Of a DNA stretch of 64,000 nucleotides, positions 34,756-46,580 are shown one piece after another. Source of the stretch: Ganoderma boninense (Eukaryota > Basidiomycota > Agaricomycetes > Polyporales > Polyporaceae); contig CM035304.1 of the NCBI GenBank assembly GCA_002900995.3, positions 6,464,134 to 6,528,133 on the forward strand. Reading direction: 5' to 3'. Under the pieces are notes generated by a model. It worked only from the letters and a program-made list of their open reading frames with translations, did no database searches and was not told where the DNA came from. Position numbers and translations under genes: made by a program. The number at the start of each line of letters is the position of its first letter. Within the stretch, counting starts at the first letter, position 1.

Positions 34756-36024
34756 TCTGCGGCATCACGCGAGTGTCAATACCATGCCGTGTGCGTCATG
34801 GCGTTATCGGGTACGTACTGTGGTATCCTGTCCTCCAAAAACAATCTTCACTGTATAGGCAGAACGGAGCGGGTGCAGAACGTTTCCGACCAGATGATAA
34901 ACTTGAATATGAACCTAACTTGAGCAGTCGGGATGTGTTTAGGGCCATCGACAGGCCCAGAATACTGTCCACTCACGAATATAAAGCCTCGGCCCGTCAA
35001 GGAGGAGTGAAAATAAAGATACAAATGAAGGACCAGCCAGAGGCCTCCAGTGCGTGGTACCAGCCGGTGGATAGCCGAGAAAGAAGGGTCTGAAGGGGAG
35101 CATCCAGAGGCCTAGAAGACGAGGCGTAATATGCCTGTGAGGACCGTGCGAGAGGAAGTTCAGGGGATCATCAGTGGAAGAAAGATGTGGAATGAGCGCA
35201 TCTGATACTCACCCGCCCCATCGAATGGGGAAGAATTCTCGAGACTCTTGTGATGGCCTCTACCGACGCGGTATGGCCCTATGTTACTTCAGGCTGTCCG
35301 TCGCTTCTACGATATACGTCAGCGGCGTACTCCAGGAGTTGTCCAGAGTCATCATTTGTGCCATGCTCACCTAGCTGGCATTGGCGCATCGGCAAAAGTC
35401 AGACATTTTTATTTCAGAGCGATCAACAACGATTCGGGTCCTGAGTTAGCTGCAAGACGAATGCTATCTGGGAACCAGATATCTGTTGGCTATCATTCCG
35501 GCGACTCCATCGTTCGAGCTTGGCATGCATCACCGTTGGACGCGTCGGTGGTCAGTAGTACTTGCCTGGGTCCACAAGATAACGTATGATACATATGCAG
35601 AATCGAAGTAGATTTAATGCCAGCAGAGTAGGGTAAAAACCAAGGCCAAGAGTCCAAGTCGGCCTCGAGCTTGCGGCCGCGAAATCATGAAAGTGTGATG
35701 TTTGATGTGTGACTGATGACGTGTCACCATCACATCACAATCTTCATCCGTCGCGGTCTTTCAGTCCTTCTCCTCTTGCCTTCGCTCCCCACAAGCTGTC
35801 GAGCCCGACTAGCTACACACTGCTACATGCGCTCAACTTATACAACTGGCATCCGCCCAAACCCATTCCCGGAGTTGGCCTTCGGAATGGCGGCGCACTG
35901 ACGAAACCGGGCCCGATCAAGTTCGACTTGCAGGGTAGTGACTAATGGTGAGTCGAGATATGCCCAGTCATTCTACAGCATCATCCGTCCTACGTCCGCT
36001 CTTGCACTCGGTCATCAAGACAGT
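34756..36024. other. 5' flank of class B copy 4
   Basis: Holds the conserved upstream blocks at 35031-35080 and about 35130-35160. No gene is recognised in the remainder. Confidence 0.4.
35031..35080 (-). promoter_or_regulatory. Conserved block upstream of class B copy 4
   Basis: Minus strand 'CACCGGCTGGTACCACGCAC' then 'TGGAGGCCTCTGGCTGG'. Shared with 19141, 21101, 38060 and 40880. Confidence 0.5.
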
Positions 36025-37922
36025 CTACATGCTACCAGTGTCGCTCGACCCTGAATGGTCAAGGACCCTCCGCCGCGAGGAGCTGAGGCTGCCGCCTCCC
36101 CGCCGACCCGTCGCAGGCCAAATCCTAATGTTGTCCGGATCCAGCATCCTCAACCTCGAGGGTAGCGAAAAGGTGTCAGGTGCTGGTGCAGTAGCGTATG
36201 GGGGCGGAGAATCTACAGAAGAAAGATCACGACTGCCAACATCGTGGCCACAGCTGTGCTCTCGACGACTGGATCGTTGCAGGGCTTGCTGGGCACCGAG
36301 GCAAGTAAATGGATGTTGCCGACTTGTCCGTCATGAGAGGCTGAGGCGGCATTTCTTGGCGCTAGGGGGAAGACATGCGTTTCAACGCTATGGCACCGAT
36401 GAGGCTCCCGCCACCGTATCTCGGTGCGTCAACGCGTTCTGCTGTCCAAATCATCCTGTTAGTCTCGCTGACGTATTCTCCGTCGTCCGCAAAGGAGCCT
36501 TCAGTAGACCTCGTCGACCGGACTACAGCCTGAGCCAGGTCGCAAAATGTCGACGCAGAATCCGCGTCCGTTCTTCTCCTGCTCGAACCTAGCCCCTGCA
36601 CCTGTTCACCTCAGACTCATCCCGAATACAGAGATCTGTTCTCCAGGGACAGGTCCCACTCGTGCTGTCTGGTTTCCAAGGCGTTTTGGCGATGCCACCG
36701 GTGGTCCTAGTGCTGGTATCGGAAAACATAGACGTGTTGCACGCCTTCCTGTCTTGAACTGTCGTGTGCAGCACGGGTGCAGGTATAGGCCTATCTACAG
36801 GCTACGTGGCGCGCAGAATTGAGGTGGAAATTGTTGCAGTACGGCGTTGAAGTTCGAATATGTCAATATTTCATACTTCCTTTCCTTTGAAGTATCGCCC
36901 TTCTGATGTCGGCCTCGTCTCTGTATCTCCCCCAGCATCTCCCCTCGCATTAGATTAGAGATCCGAAGTCCTCCGTCCTCGATATCTCGACTTGACCTAG
37001 GGCCCTATCTCTTGTCCTCGGTAGACAAGACGTTCTCCTGACCGTCGAAGGCATTCGTCTCGGAGGGTGCCCGGTAGGATCTGGCTGTTCACGTCGTAGG
37101 AGCCTCCATGTAAGACGAAATATGCGAGCGCAGGAGTCCACCTGTAGAATGCGATTACATCGTTCTCCCGCCTCTCCATTGGACCTGGCCTGTCTAATGG
37201 TTGCACGATACGGATAGTGAGTGCCCACGACCACGTCCATGCGAGAAGATACAACTTACGACGCTATCGTTCTCGCCACCGGCCGCCTCTTGCTTCTCGG
37301 AGTCTGCTGGTGCGCCTTGCGACAGGTGCTCATGAGTTCGGTCGTCTCGTCTCCCGGTCTCGGTCCTCCCACAGCGAGAGTACCACCAGAGGAGAGTCAC
37401 GAGCAATAGCAAGATGAGCATGACTCCCGTGATGATGAGTGCGATCGTGATTCCATGGCTGGAGTAGCCTCGCGAGGAGGAACTCGGCAGTCTAGTCATA
37501 CTGGGAGCTGAGGTCGAGGCGGAGGTGCTCTGGCCATGGGTTGTTGAAGGGATCGATTCGGATACAGGCTCGATGATGCTGCATTTTATACCAGGGGCCG
37601 CCGCACCGACGGGGATGGGGTTCTCGGTGACATCGACGAGCCCAAGTCTGTCGACGAGCTGGAGCGATACAGGCGTTCCGGCGGGCACATTCGGGGTCCA
37701 GAGGAAGTGGGTGGCGTTGATCCCGTTGAATTGCAAGGGCGTCCCGCTGTTGCCTTGGAACTTGACGAGGAGGGAGTAGGGGGTAGTTCCGCCGGACCAA
37801 GTGATATTTGCCGGGATACATTGTGTGAAAAGATGGAGGGGAGTTGAGGACTACAGGCTCGTCGTCTTCCACGGTTCCTGAAGCGGACTCTGGAGTGGGA
37901 TGTAGATGGCGTGTCCTGCCCA
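36025..37922 (-). pseudogene. Class B copy 5 with a one-base frameshift in the ectodomain
   Basis: The ectodomain is split between two frames: 'VVLNSPPSF' in one, then 'TQCIPANITWSGGTTPYSL' and 'GINATHFLWTPNVPAGTPVSLQLVD' in another, with the shift near 37820-37832. A stalk, a helix ('IALIITGVMLILLLLVTLLWW') and the anchor 'SRCGRTETGRRDDR' follow; exon 1 ends at 37260 before GTAAGT. The last exon (ending at TAG 36025) keeps 'DSPPPYATAPAPD' (PPxY) and 'GRRGGGSLSSSRRRVL', close to the C-terminus of copy 6 ('GRRTGSLRSSRRRLFEEFG'). Exons between are not resolved and no NPF was found. Either a recent pseudogene or a single sequencing error. Confidence 0.6.
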
Positions 37923-38763
37923 TGGCGAGAAAGTATTCCTGGAAGTAAATCTTGGGGACAGTGTGTTTCAGTCCGACGTGCAAATTGTAGCAGCGTAAAC
38001 GTACCCTTTAGAGCGACATTCACGATTATGACTCTTACAAGGATAAGCCAAATGAAAGGGGCCAGATCGAGGCCTTCAGTCTGCGGTACCAGCCCGCGGA
38101 CAGCTAAGAGGGAGTAGTCTGAATCGTCGGGAAGACAGCGCAGCATTTCATATGCATATGAGACCTCGAATTGTGTGACACGAAGCTCGGAAGGTCATCC
38201 ATGATGGCAGGATAGATGAGATGGGAGACGAGTTCATATGATGCGCACCTATTTTCTCCAATGGTCTACCTTCTACTGTAGAGGAAACTGCGATACATTG
38301 TCGTCGCCATAGGACCTTACACCACCGGATGCTGTCCACCATCTATTAGGACATCAGTCGGGACCTGTATTCTAGAACGATCGTCTGGTAAACCTTACAT
38401 GGAACATTGAGGGAAGTCCGGCTGACATACTTTCAGTTGTTGAGTCCCCCTTTAAAACCCAATCAGGCGTCCGTGAAGATGACTAGGATGAGACATGGAC
38501 TGTGATCTCGCGTGCCCATCCCGTGGCGTTAATCAGGATCCTGCACTACTCTCTCTCTCTCACTACCGAGCTCGCTGTCCTCAATAATTTGTCACAGCTT
38601 CACTCAGTCTATAGTCCACATTAATACAGACTGCTACCCGCCTCAAATCCGTCTACCTCGTAAACCATCAAGGTCCGAATCTATTAAACCTCTCCAGCAG
38701 AAAACGGAACACACTCGAGAAAAGGTCCATGTCCATACAAACGAAATCGTTCTAATGCGCGAT
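37923..38763. other. 5' flank of class B copy 5
   Basis: Contains the conserved upstream block at 38060-38110. Nothing else recognised up to the 3' end of copy 6. Confidence 0.4.
38060..38110 (-). promoter_or_regulatory. Conserved block upstream of class B copy 5
   Basis: Minus strand 'CGCGGGCTGGTACCGCAGAC' then 'TGAAGGCCTCGATCTGG'. Member of the shared block family. Confidence 0.5.
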
Positions 38764-40652
38764 TCATGCCTGATATCCTTCTGCCACCCCATCTATGCCT
38801 CCAGTACTGCCATCGCTCGACCCGAACTCCTCGAATAATCTGCGCCGCGATGACCTGAGGCTGCCGGTCCGCCGCCCAGCAGAACCCCCTCCATTCAAGC
38901 TCTCTGTCCTCCTAAACACTAAGGGCGGCGGTGGGTTTGGAACCTGAGGCGTCTGTGAATATGCATAAATGGGAGGAGGGAATGGTGGATAGCTCGGGTG
39001 AGGGATATATGCTGTAGTGCGGTTCGAGCGATATGATGGCGGGAGCATGGAACGTGAGGATTTATGGGTCAAATTCGAGAGCCGCGCACTGGTGGTCATG
39101 TCAGGCTCTGAGATTGTTCCAGCATCGGAGGGCACTGAGGCGTAGGACGTCCTGGGCCACGGATTGTGACGACTGTAAGCGGTGGGGCTAGCGAGGTTCG
39201 CAGGTTCACGGGCATAGAGGCTCACCTTTTATGACTAGCAGCCTCGCTTCTGAGTTCGGGGGACTGGGCGGCCGCAGGGACAGTCTCTGCCCTCAGGAAC
39301 ATGAGGAGAGGCTGACGAGAAGCATATCTGCTGCGACTCACCGACTGAGGAAGGAGTGAATATTTCATCCGTATACGACGTATAGAAGACGTTCTCGGAG
39401 CTTTCGAATGGGTTGACAGCAGTGATTGACGGGTCGTCAGATCTTCCTGTTGCTGAATTAATTCAATACTTAGCACAGGCTTTACGCCGCCCGGGATGTC
39501 GGAAGGGCTCACCTATCGTCTGTCCCTTCTGTAAGTCTGCCTCAGTCATGAATTCTAACGCTGGCTGAGCACCGCATCACGATGAGCACCTATGGACAGG
39601 AAGACGACAACGCGAATGACGTACTTCATCTCTGGTTTCCCCTTCGACTATGTCTTGTTTCTCAGTGTCTAGCGAAGTCAACACTTGTCAAACATCGTGG
39701 CAAAAATATGATGTACAGATATTTGCCACGTACCGTTTTGATAACCCCGTTTCCTCTTCGGCAGGAAAGACCGCCACCATGGGAATGTCCACAGGAGAAG
39801 GACGACGAATACCATGATCACAGCCGCGATCGTAACTCCGCTGATTGTGTTCCCTCCAGATTGGCCGAAAAGAGTAGTGGACTGGTTCGTGGGCGAGCAG
39901 CTCTGCATTTTATCAGGGGGGCATGGAGCCGTGATGGTAGAAATCGGAAACGTTGAGATTGATTGTGGTGCTGAAGCACTCGTCGAAGGCATGACTTTGT
40001 AAAGACTAATCTCGGTTGACGTTGTTTCAACCGTGAATGTCCTGGTGGAGGGAAGAGGATTCGCTCCTTCCGGTGGTGATGGCGATGGGGGGACTGACGG
40101 TAGTGAGGACACCAGTGAGCTGCTAGTGGTAGAAGTTGGGGTCGGAGAGATGGTCGAGAGTATGGGTGCCACACTTGCATCGTTGTTGCTGGACCCGGCT
40201 CTCGCGATCAGAATCATCTCGAGGGCGAGGGTGAAGCCGCGCCCATCCAAGAGCTCGAGCAGCATCTGCGTCCCTACGGACGCGGTTGGAGTCCACACGA
40301 AGTACGTGGTGTCGATTTCTGAAACTTGTTCCTGGGGCCTTTTGCCGTCTTCTCTGAGGCGGATTGTGTAAGGAGGGATCCCGCCCACCCATGTAAAATT
40401 CGCTGGAACGCCGCGTGGCAGCGATCGCGAAGGGGAATTGAGAATAAATGAGTCGAGGCGCCTGTCGCCCCCAGCAGTACTCGCAGTCGAGGCAGAGATG
40501 GGTTGCGTAAAATGGACCGGCCTGCGGCGGACCAGGCTGGACGCATGATTGACTTTCCGGACTGTCATAGCTGATGGAGTGCCATATAGTCGCACGCCAG
40601 ATGATGCTAGATAGGTGCCCGATGCTGAGACAGATCGATACAGTCCGTCCAC
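38764..40652 (-). CDS. Class B membrane protein 6: Kre9/Knh1-like ectodomain, TM, NPF and PPxY tail
   Basis: Exon 1 (40652-39734, phase 1) encodes 'GVPANFTWVGGIPPYTIRL', 'DTTYFVWTPTASVGTQMLLELLDG', a Ser/Thr/Pro stalk of about 130 residues, a helix ('GVTIAAVIMVFVVLLLWTFPWW') and the anchor 'RSFLPKRKRG'. Small linker exons follow near 39.6 kb. The exon 39446-39342 holds 'AVNPFESSENVFYTSYTDEI' (NPF), and the last exon (from about 39134 to TAG 38764) holds 'SMLPPSYRSNRTTAYIP' (PPxY) and 'YPPFPPPIYAYS'. The join between these last two exons is tentative (intron about 207 nt). Ten Cys/Pro-rich residues before the helix ('APCPPDKMQSC') are not seen in sister copies. Confidence 0.65.
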
Positions 40653-41929
40653 CGTGAAGGTGTCTGCAAGTTTGGTTACGATATCATGGAGAGGAGGCGT
40701 ATGGATAAATCTTACCTGAAAATCTACCAGTAAAACTGGTGAAAGTCGCCTCCAGCGGCCGTTAGCAGCAGAGGTTTTAGTCCTAAGTCGGAGTCAGTTT
40801 CACACAATGGAGAGACATCGAGTCCATTGTGCGCACTGGAATTCACTCTCTTGGCAGCCAACCAGGGCCGAGGCAGAATGGGCCAGCTAGAGGCTTCCAG
40901 CGCGGAGTACCAGCCAGCGCACAGCGAAGAATGGGGGGATCAGAGACTAGAGGTCTGGACGCCTGCAACAATTAGTATGAGCAGCGTGCGAGAGGAATTC
41001 GAGCTCCGAATCGATCATCTTCAATGGCATGGAAGACTAACACAGGTTCCCCGCTTTCAGAGATACTCGTCTGCTACATTTGACGGCGGCACTGGCAGTT
41101 CTCGGTAAATGAATGATGCACAGGAGCTGAAAAGGGGACCTCATCTGCCTTTGTGTAATAGAGTATCAGTCAGAAAATTACTGCATTCCCCGAGACGCCC
41201 TGTATCTATGACATTGGCAGGCGATGGTGAGATGGCGAGGAGGGGTTGTCGAGGATACTCATCTGAATCCTTTGATTCCAGTCTAGTAATATCGGTCCGA
41301 TCGCGAATTACGTGCCAGCTCCCGACATCAATCTCCACGACTGCTGAGGTTGTAAGACGTACCAAAGAGGCAATGCCGCGTATCCCGCGCATCACTCAAA
41401 AGAGCGTCCACGAACGGAAACCCTGAGGACGGCGGTCCTATGATGAAAGAACTGCTAGTGCGACTCCTTGCGTGGCTCAGGCTGCGCCGGAGACCGAGAT
41501 CGCCGGACGTCCCACTGGGGAGCCGACTTGCCCAGTGCAGCACTGGCAGATCGAGTGAGGAGTCCACGTTTCTGGCACTCAGTCCTCCTCGCCGGCTGTA
41601 TACATAGAGACATGGCAGAACAGCTGCAAATCCGACTCATTCTTGAATTATTCTGACAATTTTACAGCTGCAAATGCCGATAGTACGACGACTACGAGCC
41701 TCGTACGCGTTATTGAGTCCACGAGTAATATCTATAAATCTAGAATAGCTTCTAGCCGAGAATCCAGAATCCTCGCGTCGTGTGCCCCGACCGGGGGGGG
41801 GGATCCGGAGGATGAACCCCTTCCTGAACCTCAAGAGGCTCCCCCTATTCTAGACTCGCTGCCGTCCTCGGAGTCACTGTCCAAAGCCCTGCCCTAGTCC
41901 AGCGTGTCGCTCGCCTCCAATTCAGAGGA
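40653..41929. other. Flank between class B copies 6 and 7
   Basis: Holds the conserved upstream blocks of copy 6 (40880-40930 and about 40974-41000). A run of ten G at about 41802-41811 is the only other odd feature. Confidence 0.4.
40880..40930 (-). promoter_or_regulatory. Conserved block upstream of class B copy 6
   Basis: Minus strand 'GCGCTGGCTGGTACTCCGCG' then 'CTGGAAGCCTCTAGCTGG'. A second shared block (GAATTCCTCTCGCACGCTGC, minus strand) lies about 60 bp further upstream and is also present near 35140 and 19230. Confidence 0.5.
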
Positions 41930-43890
41930 TCAGTCACGGTCTTCGTCGCGCTGCGGCATCCTGAACCTGAACGCCAACTCAGGCGACGTGGGACGCCTCG
42001 GCACGTACGCAGGCGGAGCGGGGAAGAGGCGGTAGATCCCCGTCGGGATGTGGGTCGTCGAACTCGAGTCAGACCTGTCCGACGCCGACGGGGAGTCTGA
42101 GTCTGAGCAACAGGATGACGAAGGGGCCGTAGACTCGGAGGCGGTGTCGGAGCAGCTCGTCCGCGTCAGGTATGACCTGAGGGACGCAGTAGACGCTCTG
42201 AGGGAATTTGTACTTAGTATCTGGACTGGGTGGAGAGGAGAGGCGGCCGAAGCGTACCTTTCGCGTGGGGCGCCTCGGAGGCTGTTCCTTGGGATTATAT
42301 CGCTCATCCTGAGACTAGATCCGACGCTGGGGAGACTTACGCGAGGGCGCGAATCCGATCGCGAAAATGTCTGGTCATCGTCTCTCGATTGCGACAGGAA
42401 GAGGCCCGCGGCGGTGTGCTCAGGCACATACAAGATATTCTCGGGGTTCTCGAAGGGGTTCAAGTGCGAAGGAGGAGTGTCGGGACGGTCGACGGATTGT
42501 TCTGTGATTGACAATCTATGGGTTCCAGCGCCGGTTGGAGGTGGAAGACTCGGTCTCCAGCGTGAGGGCGCCCCAACGAAGTCTCGGCGTATATCGCTCT
42601 GGGGCTGCAGGCTTGCGTGCTGTGCATTGCATGATAATAATAATCAACCTGAGTGCTCACCGGCACATTCAAGAGCAAACGGAAGCGACGTACCTGTGCT
42701 GGCTTCTCGCTGTCCACTGGTGCGGATGAATTACGGGAGTGCCGCAGAGACGCACCATGTCGATTCTCGTTCTGCCGGCGTCTCGTCCAGCTCCTCCCCC
42801 CACAATAGACCCACCATACTAACACGACGAGAAGCGCGAAGGCGGCGAACCCCACCACGATGAGCGCAACCGACTTCCCGCTGATATGTAGCCTCGCGCG
42901 TGCTGTGTCGCTGTAAGGCGGAGTGGGGGGGCCCGAGGACTGCGCATTGTCGGCGCCGTTCGAGGTGGCATTGGTATAGGGGGTCCCAGAAGTTGGATGT
43001 GTGCTCCTAGGAGTAGAAGGCGGGGGACTAGGACGCAGTCGAGAAGTTTGAGACACCGTCGAGACGGAGGTTGTTGTCGTGGATGTGGATGTCGCAAAGG
43101 AGACAGAGGTTGTCGACGGCGAGACAGACGGTGTAATGAATGTAGAAGAAGGCTCGGACTGGTTGGGGATGGAGGTAGTACACGGCGACGTCAAGGGCGG
43201 CATACATGAAGGGGTGGGAGTTTTAGATTGGCCGGAGTTGGAAGGCGTTCGGGGGTGAGTTGAAGAGGTAGACAGTGCGGAGTGGCTTGTGGGGGAGTGC
43301 GTATCAGTTCGGACATGTGTTGATGAGGACTTGGAGGATTTGTGGCTGATAGAAGTGCCCCGACCAATAGTAGGGCTGGTTGTGCGTGTAAAAGACTTGT
43401 GTGGTGTTTGAGAACTCGAGCGACGATGCGTTGGCGTTGAGACGGGGATGGTGCCTTGCGAGATCGAGCTGGCATGACTTGAAGAAGAGACTTGGCTGGT
43501 TGAAGGTGTCGAACTTTCATGTCGGCTCAGGGAGCGGGTCGAGGATCCATGTGGCATATTGCTGTGGGTTGAAGCCCCTAGATCCTCGATGATGGTAAGT
43601 CTGGGATCCAATGCGGGGATATTGAGAGAATCGACAAGCTGGAGTGCTACAAATGTCCCGGCAGGTACATTGGGGATCCACATGAAGTGAGTGGTGTTGA
43701 TGCCATCAAATTGTCTGAGGATTTGTCTGAGGTCCAATGTGGCGACATAGAGCGAGTAAGGACTCGTTCCACCTGTCCATGTAATGTTCGCTGGGACGCC
43801 ATATGCCAAAGGTGATGGGGTATTGACAAATGATGGCGCATCCAGAGCGCCATTGAGGAGTGGCAAATGGGTGCCTAGGAGAGCCGCCAT
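41930..43890 (-). CDS. Class B membrane protein 7: Kre9/Knh1-like ectodomain, long mucin stalk, TM, NPF and PPxY tail
   Basis: Two exons, 43890-42694 and 42604-41930 (intron 89 nt, phase 0), give 623 aa. The ectodomain has 'GVPANITWTGGTSPYSLYV', 'GINTTHFMWIPNVPAGT' and 'VALQLVDSLNI'. The stalk, about 220 residues of Ser/Thr/Pro, is the longest of the family and would be heavily O-mannosylated. Helix at about 340-362, then 'CGGRSWTRRRQ'. The tail carries NPFEN at 448-452, a Ser-rich segment and 'FPAPPAYVPRRP' (PPxY), ending in an acidic 'RDEDRD'. Unlike other copies the middle tail exons are fused into one. The N-terminus is weakly hydrophobic, so a 5' signal exon may be missing. Confidence 0.75.
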
Positions 43891-45349
43891 GACTGCATAG
43901 TCATCTATAAGTTAGTTCCTACGCAGTATTTCAACACGTACTGAACGTGCTTCTCCTAGTCCACGAGGATGCGCAGCGTTGAGGTTTGTGGAGGACGGTG
44001 GCTGCAAAAACGCCTAGAAAACGGTGAATGAACGAGTCAACGGTTTCTTGCGCGTTGCACTATTGAAGGGCGGCGGAGGAAGAAAGGAGTACAGTGGGAT
44101 GGCTGGTTTAATTGTTATGGCAAGCGGGTGAGATGAATTTCTCCGGGGGTTCATCAGCCTCATTAACGACGAACACGATGGATTGATTCTGATCCAGTTC
44201 ATCTATAGTAGCGGGCGTGATCAATAGAAGGTGTGATATAGATGAACTAGGAATTCTCACCTTCAAATTACTGTCATCGCATTCCCATATCAGCGGGGGC
44301 AGTGTTGCAGAAGCTCAGACCGCCGAGTAAGGTTTATAGGCGGGGGCGCGACTATCTTGAAAGGGCGTTGACTAACACACCGGTCTAAATCAATGAATTA
44401 AATGCCGCAGTTTAGAGATCTGAGCTCGTTATAAATGGAATTACAAGCAAAGGCCAACAGTAGCAGCGGAGGGAGATCACAGAACTCAAAGTCGACGACA
44501 CTGACTGGCGGTCAACCTAGTGCTGGATTCTGAATGAGATTGTAGCACGTACAGGAGAGCAACCGCTGATACACACAGTTTAAGCGACTGCCAGAGGAGG
44601 AGAGAAGGGAGTTCAGTGTCTCGATGATTCGACTCGAGGCAACACCGACAGGCGGACGCTGTGCGGCCCGATCTCAGGCGCTCTGTGACGAGTATCGAGT
44701 GACTTATCACATGTCCGGCTCAGGTCGTGTTCCCCAACGTCCGCGACTTCCATTGACTCAATCACAATGGTCACACATTCGCTGGTTCACCACCAAACTC
44801 CCTTATATCTGTCCCCTTATCCTTTCGCGACAACTGCGAACCTCCCGATGCCAGAGGACACACCTGTACTATCTCGATTCCCACCATTTTCTCTCGTAGA
44901 GTCACGCTACCGGGCCTTGCACGTTCGAGTCTGGCGTCGCAGCCCATGAATACCCAGTAATTATGAGCTAAACCTAAGTCGCCAGCATCTAGATCCACAT
45001 CGACACACTAACCAGAAAGCATTGTCCTCGTATGTCAGCTTTAACGACGTCCAACTCCAGTCGGAGTCGCGCACTCGAGCGACGCGTCAAACATGGCCAG
45101 TGGAGAGCGACATGAGCAAGGCGTGAAGAACAGATAGGGAATGGGTGAGTAAGGGACATCTATATCGGCCTCAGGCTGGTACTTTACTTACAGATTGTCT
45201 GGCTGTCTTGTACCCCCGGAGGAGATGATCTGGGTTCTAGTCACGTTCCAACGCCGTTTCCATCCCATTCTGAGTTCATCTGAGGAGTAAAACGCTGGAA
45301 CATATCTTTCGGGTGCTCTGTTATTAGATGTTCTCCAATGAGCCGATGT
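43891..45349. other. Intergenic upstream of class B copy 7
   Basis: No intact gene; no clear copy of the conserved upstream block. Short frames lack recognisable features. Confidence 0.4.
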
Positions 45350-45600
45350 ATTTGGTTCTCTTGTCTTCATGGCGCGTTCAAGGGGTGTCGAAGCAGTACT
45401 TCGCTTTTAGCTTCGGCTTGAAATTGTGGACTATCTGCACCCCCAGACGTCCTAGATACATCCACATGGTCTACAGGATATCTGCCAAGTTCCGAGCCGG
45501 AATTCCAAGAGGCTGGGAAAATTTTCTCCCCACCGCCGCTCACGCAGGGCTGGGCGTAGTAGAATGCCAAGAGTAAAATTGCCGCTGAGCACGCCCCTTC
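45350..45600 (-). pseudogene. Possible class B relic (membrane segment)
   Basis: The minus strand encodes 'ILLLAFYYAQPCVSGGGEK' followed by a polar, Ser-rich stretch, reminiscent of helix plus anchor of class B copy 5. No ectodomain or PPxY is attached. Confidence 0.25.
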
Positions 45601-46134
45601 ACAGTGAGTACTACCGCCTCAACGAGGCGAGAGCGGAGCTACGCTGCCTCATATTAGTCATCGCCCTTTAAACGTGACTGCGCTCAGAAATGTCGACGCC
45701 GAGCATGATTCGAACCTGGTGATGCTGACGCCGCCCCTTCCCCCATACATAATCTAGATGCGACGCCCCTCAGTGCCTCCCTGGATGGTCACTTGCTGAG
45801 ATGTTGACGCGCTTGTTCGATGAATTATATTCTCCTTGGGGCACAAACCATCCACTGTACAGGCTGCGCGTGTTGCCTCTTGCCGCATCGTAAATGGTGC
45901 CGTCCTGCTTGTTGCCCCATGTCACCATCATCACTGTGATCTGAAGTAAACTCACAAGGCAGCGGCCCAGGGTCCCACTTGAGGCTCGTCCCATCGACTA
46001 CGCGCGATATGGAGCACAAGTTCTTCACCCCAGTCCTTCATCGAACAATAATGTGGCCACTAATGCTCTTGTGTAGTGCTCTCCGGCTACTGTCCGCCGG
46101 CCTGGCCTCTCTGTCGACGAGGCACACTAGGCAG

Positions 46135-46580
46135 AAAAGATATAAAGGAACGTACGCAGCTCACAGTCCTACATCCTCATCCAAATCCCCATCTAAACAT
46201 CCTCAACTCCTCACACAACTCATAGCATACAGATATGTCAAGCCATCTGAGGAATCTACCAGTTGTACCCGTGCGCACTCCAAAAACCTTTCGTCATCAT
46301 TCTCCTTCTTGTGCTCACATTCACGACCCTCGCTGTCGCCACATAGTTTCCAAGCGGTTCGAGGATTATCTCGGTGACTAGAGTTCTACAGTGCTACGAG
46401 TGCTGGGGTAAGAGTTTCTTTCTTGTAGCCATCTCTTCAATGTCCCTGACGCCTCGCCCTCCACGCTGAAGACTTCAACATGGAGAGATGTAAACCTGAG
46501 ACCAGAACCGGTTGCAACCACTGCAACAGCGCAACGCGGCGGTGTTCAGTGCGGTTGATAACAGAGTGAGTGTTTCTGGA
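46135..46580 (+). pseudogene. Relic of a small secreted-protein gene (hydrophobin-like?)
   Basis: A TATAAAGG box (46140-46147), a pyrimidine-rich leader and ATG 46234 look like a strong fungal promoter and start. About 55 nt later, in a shifted frame, 46290-46340 encodes 'FVIILLLVLTFTTLAVA', a textbook signal peptide, then a stop. Further on, 46510-46565 can be read with small gaps as 'CN-S-GGVQC' before GTGAGT, as in class I hydrophobins. Frames do not join, so the gene is dead. The hydrophobin identity is a guess. Confidence 0.3.

Noticed and set aside
45695..45770. GATTCGAAC-like tRNA T-arm on the minus strand
   Set aside because: The flanking bases do not form a T-stem or acceptor stem, and no anticodon or D-arm can be folded.
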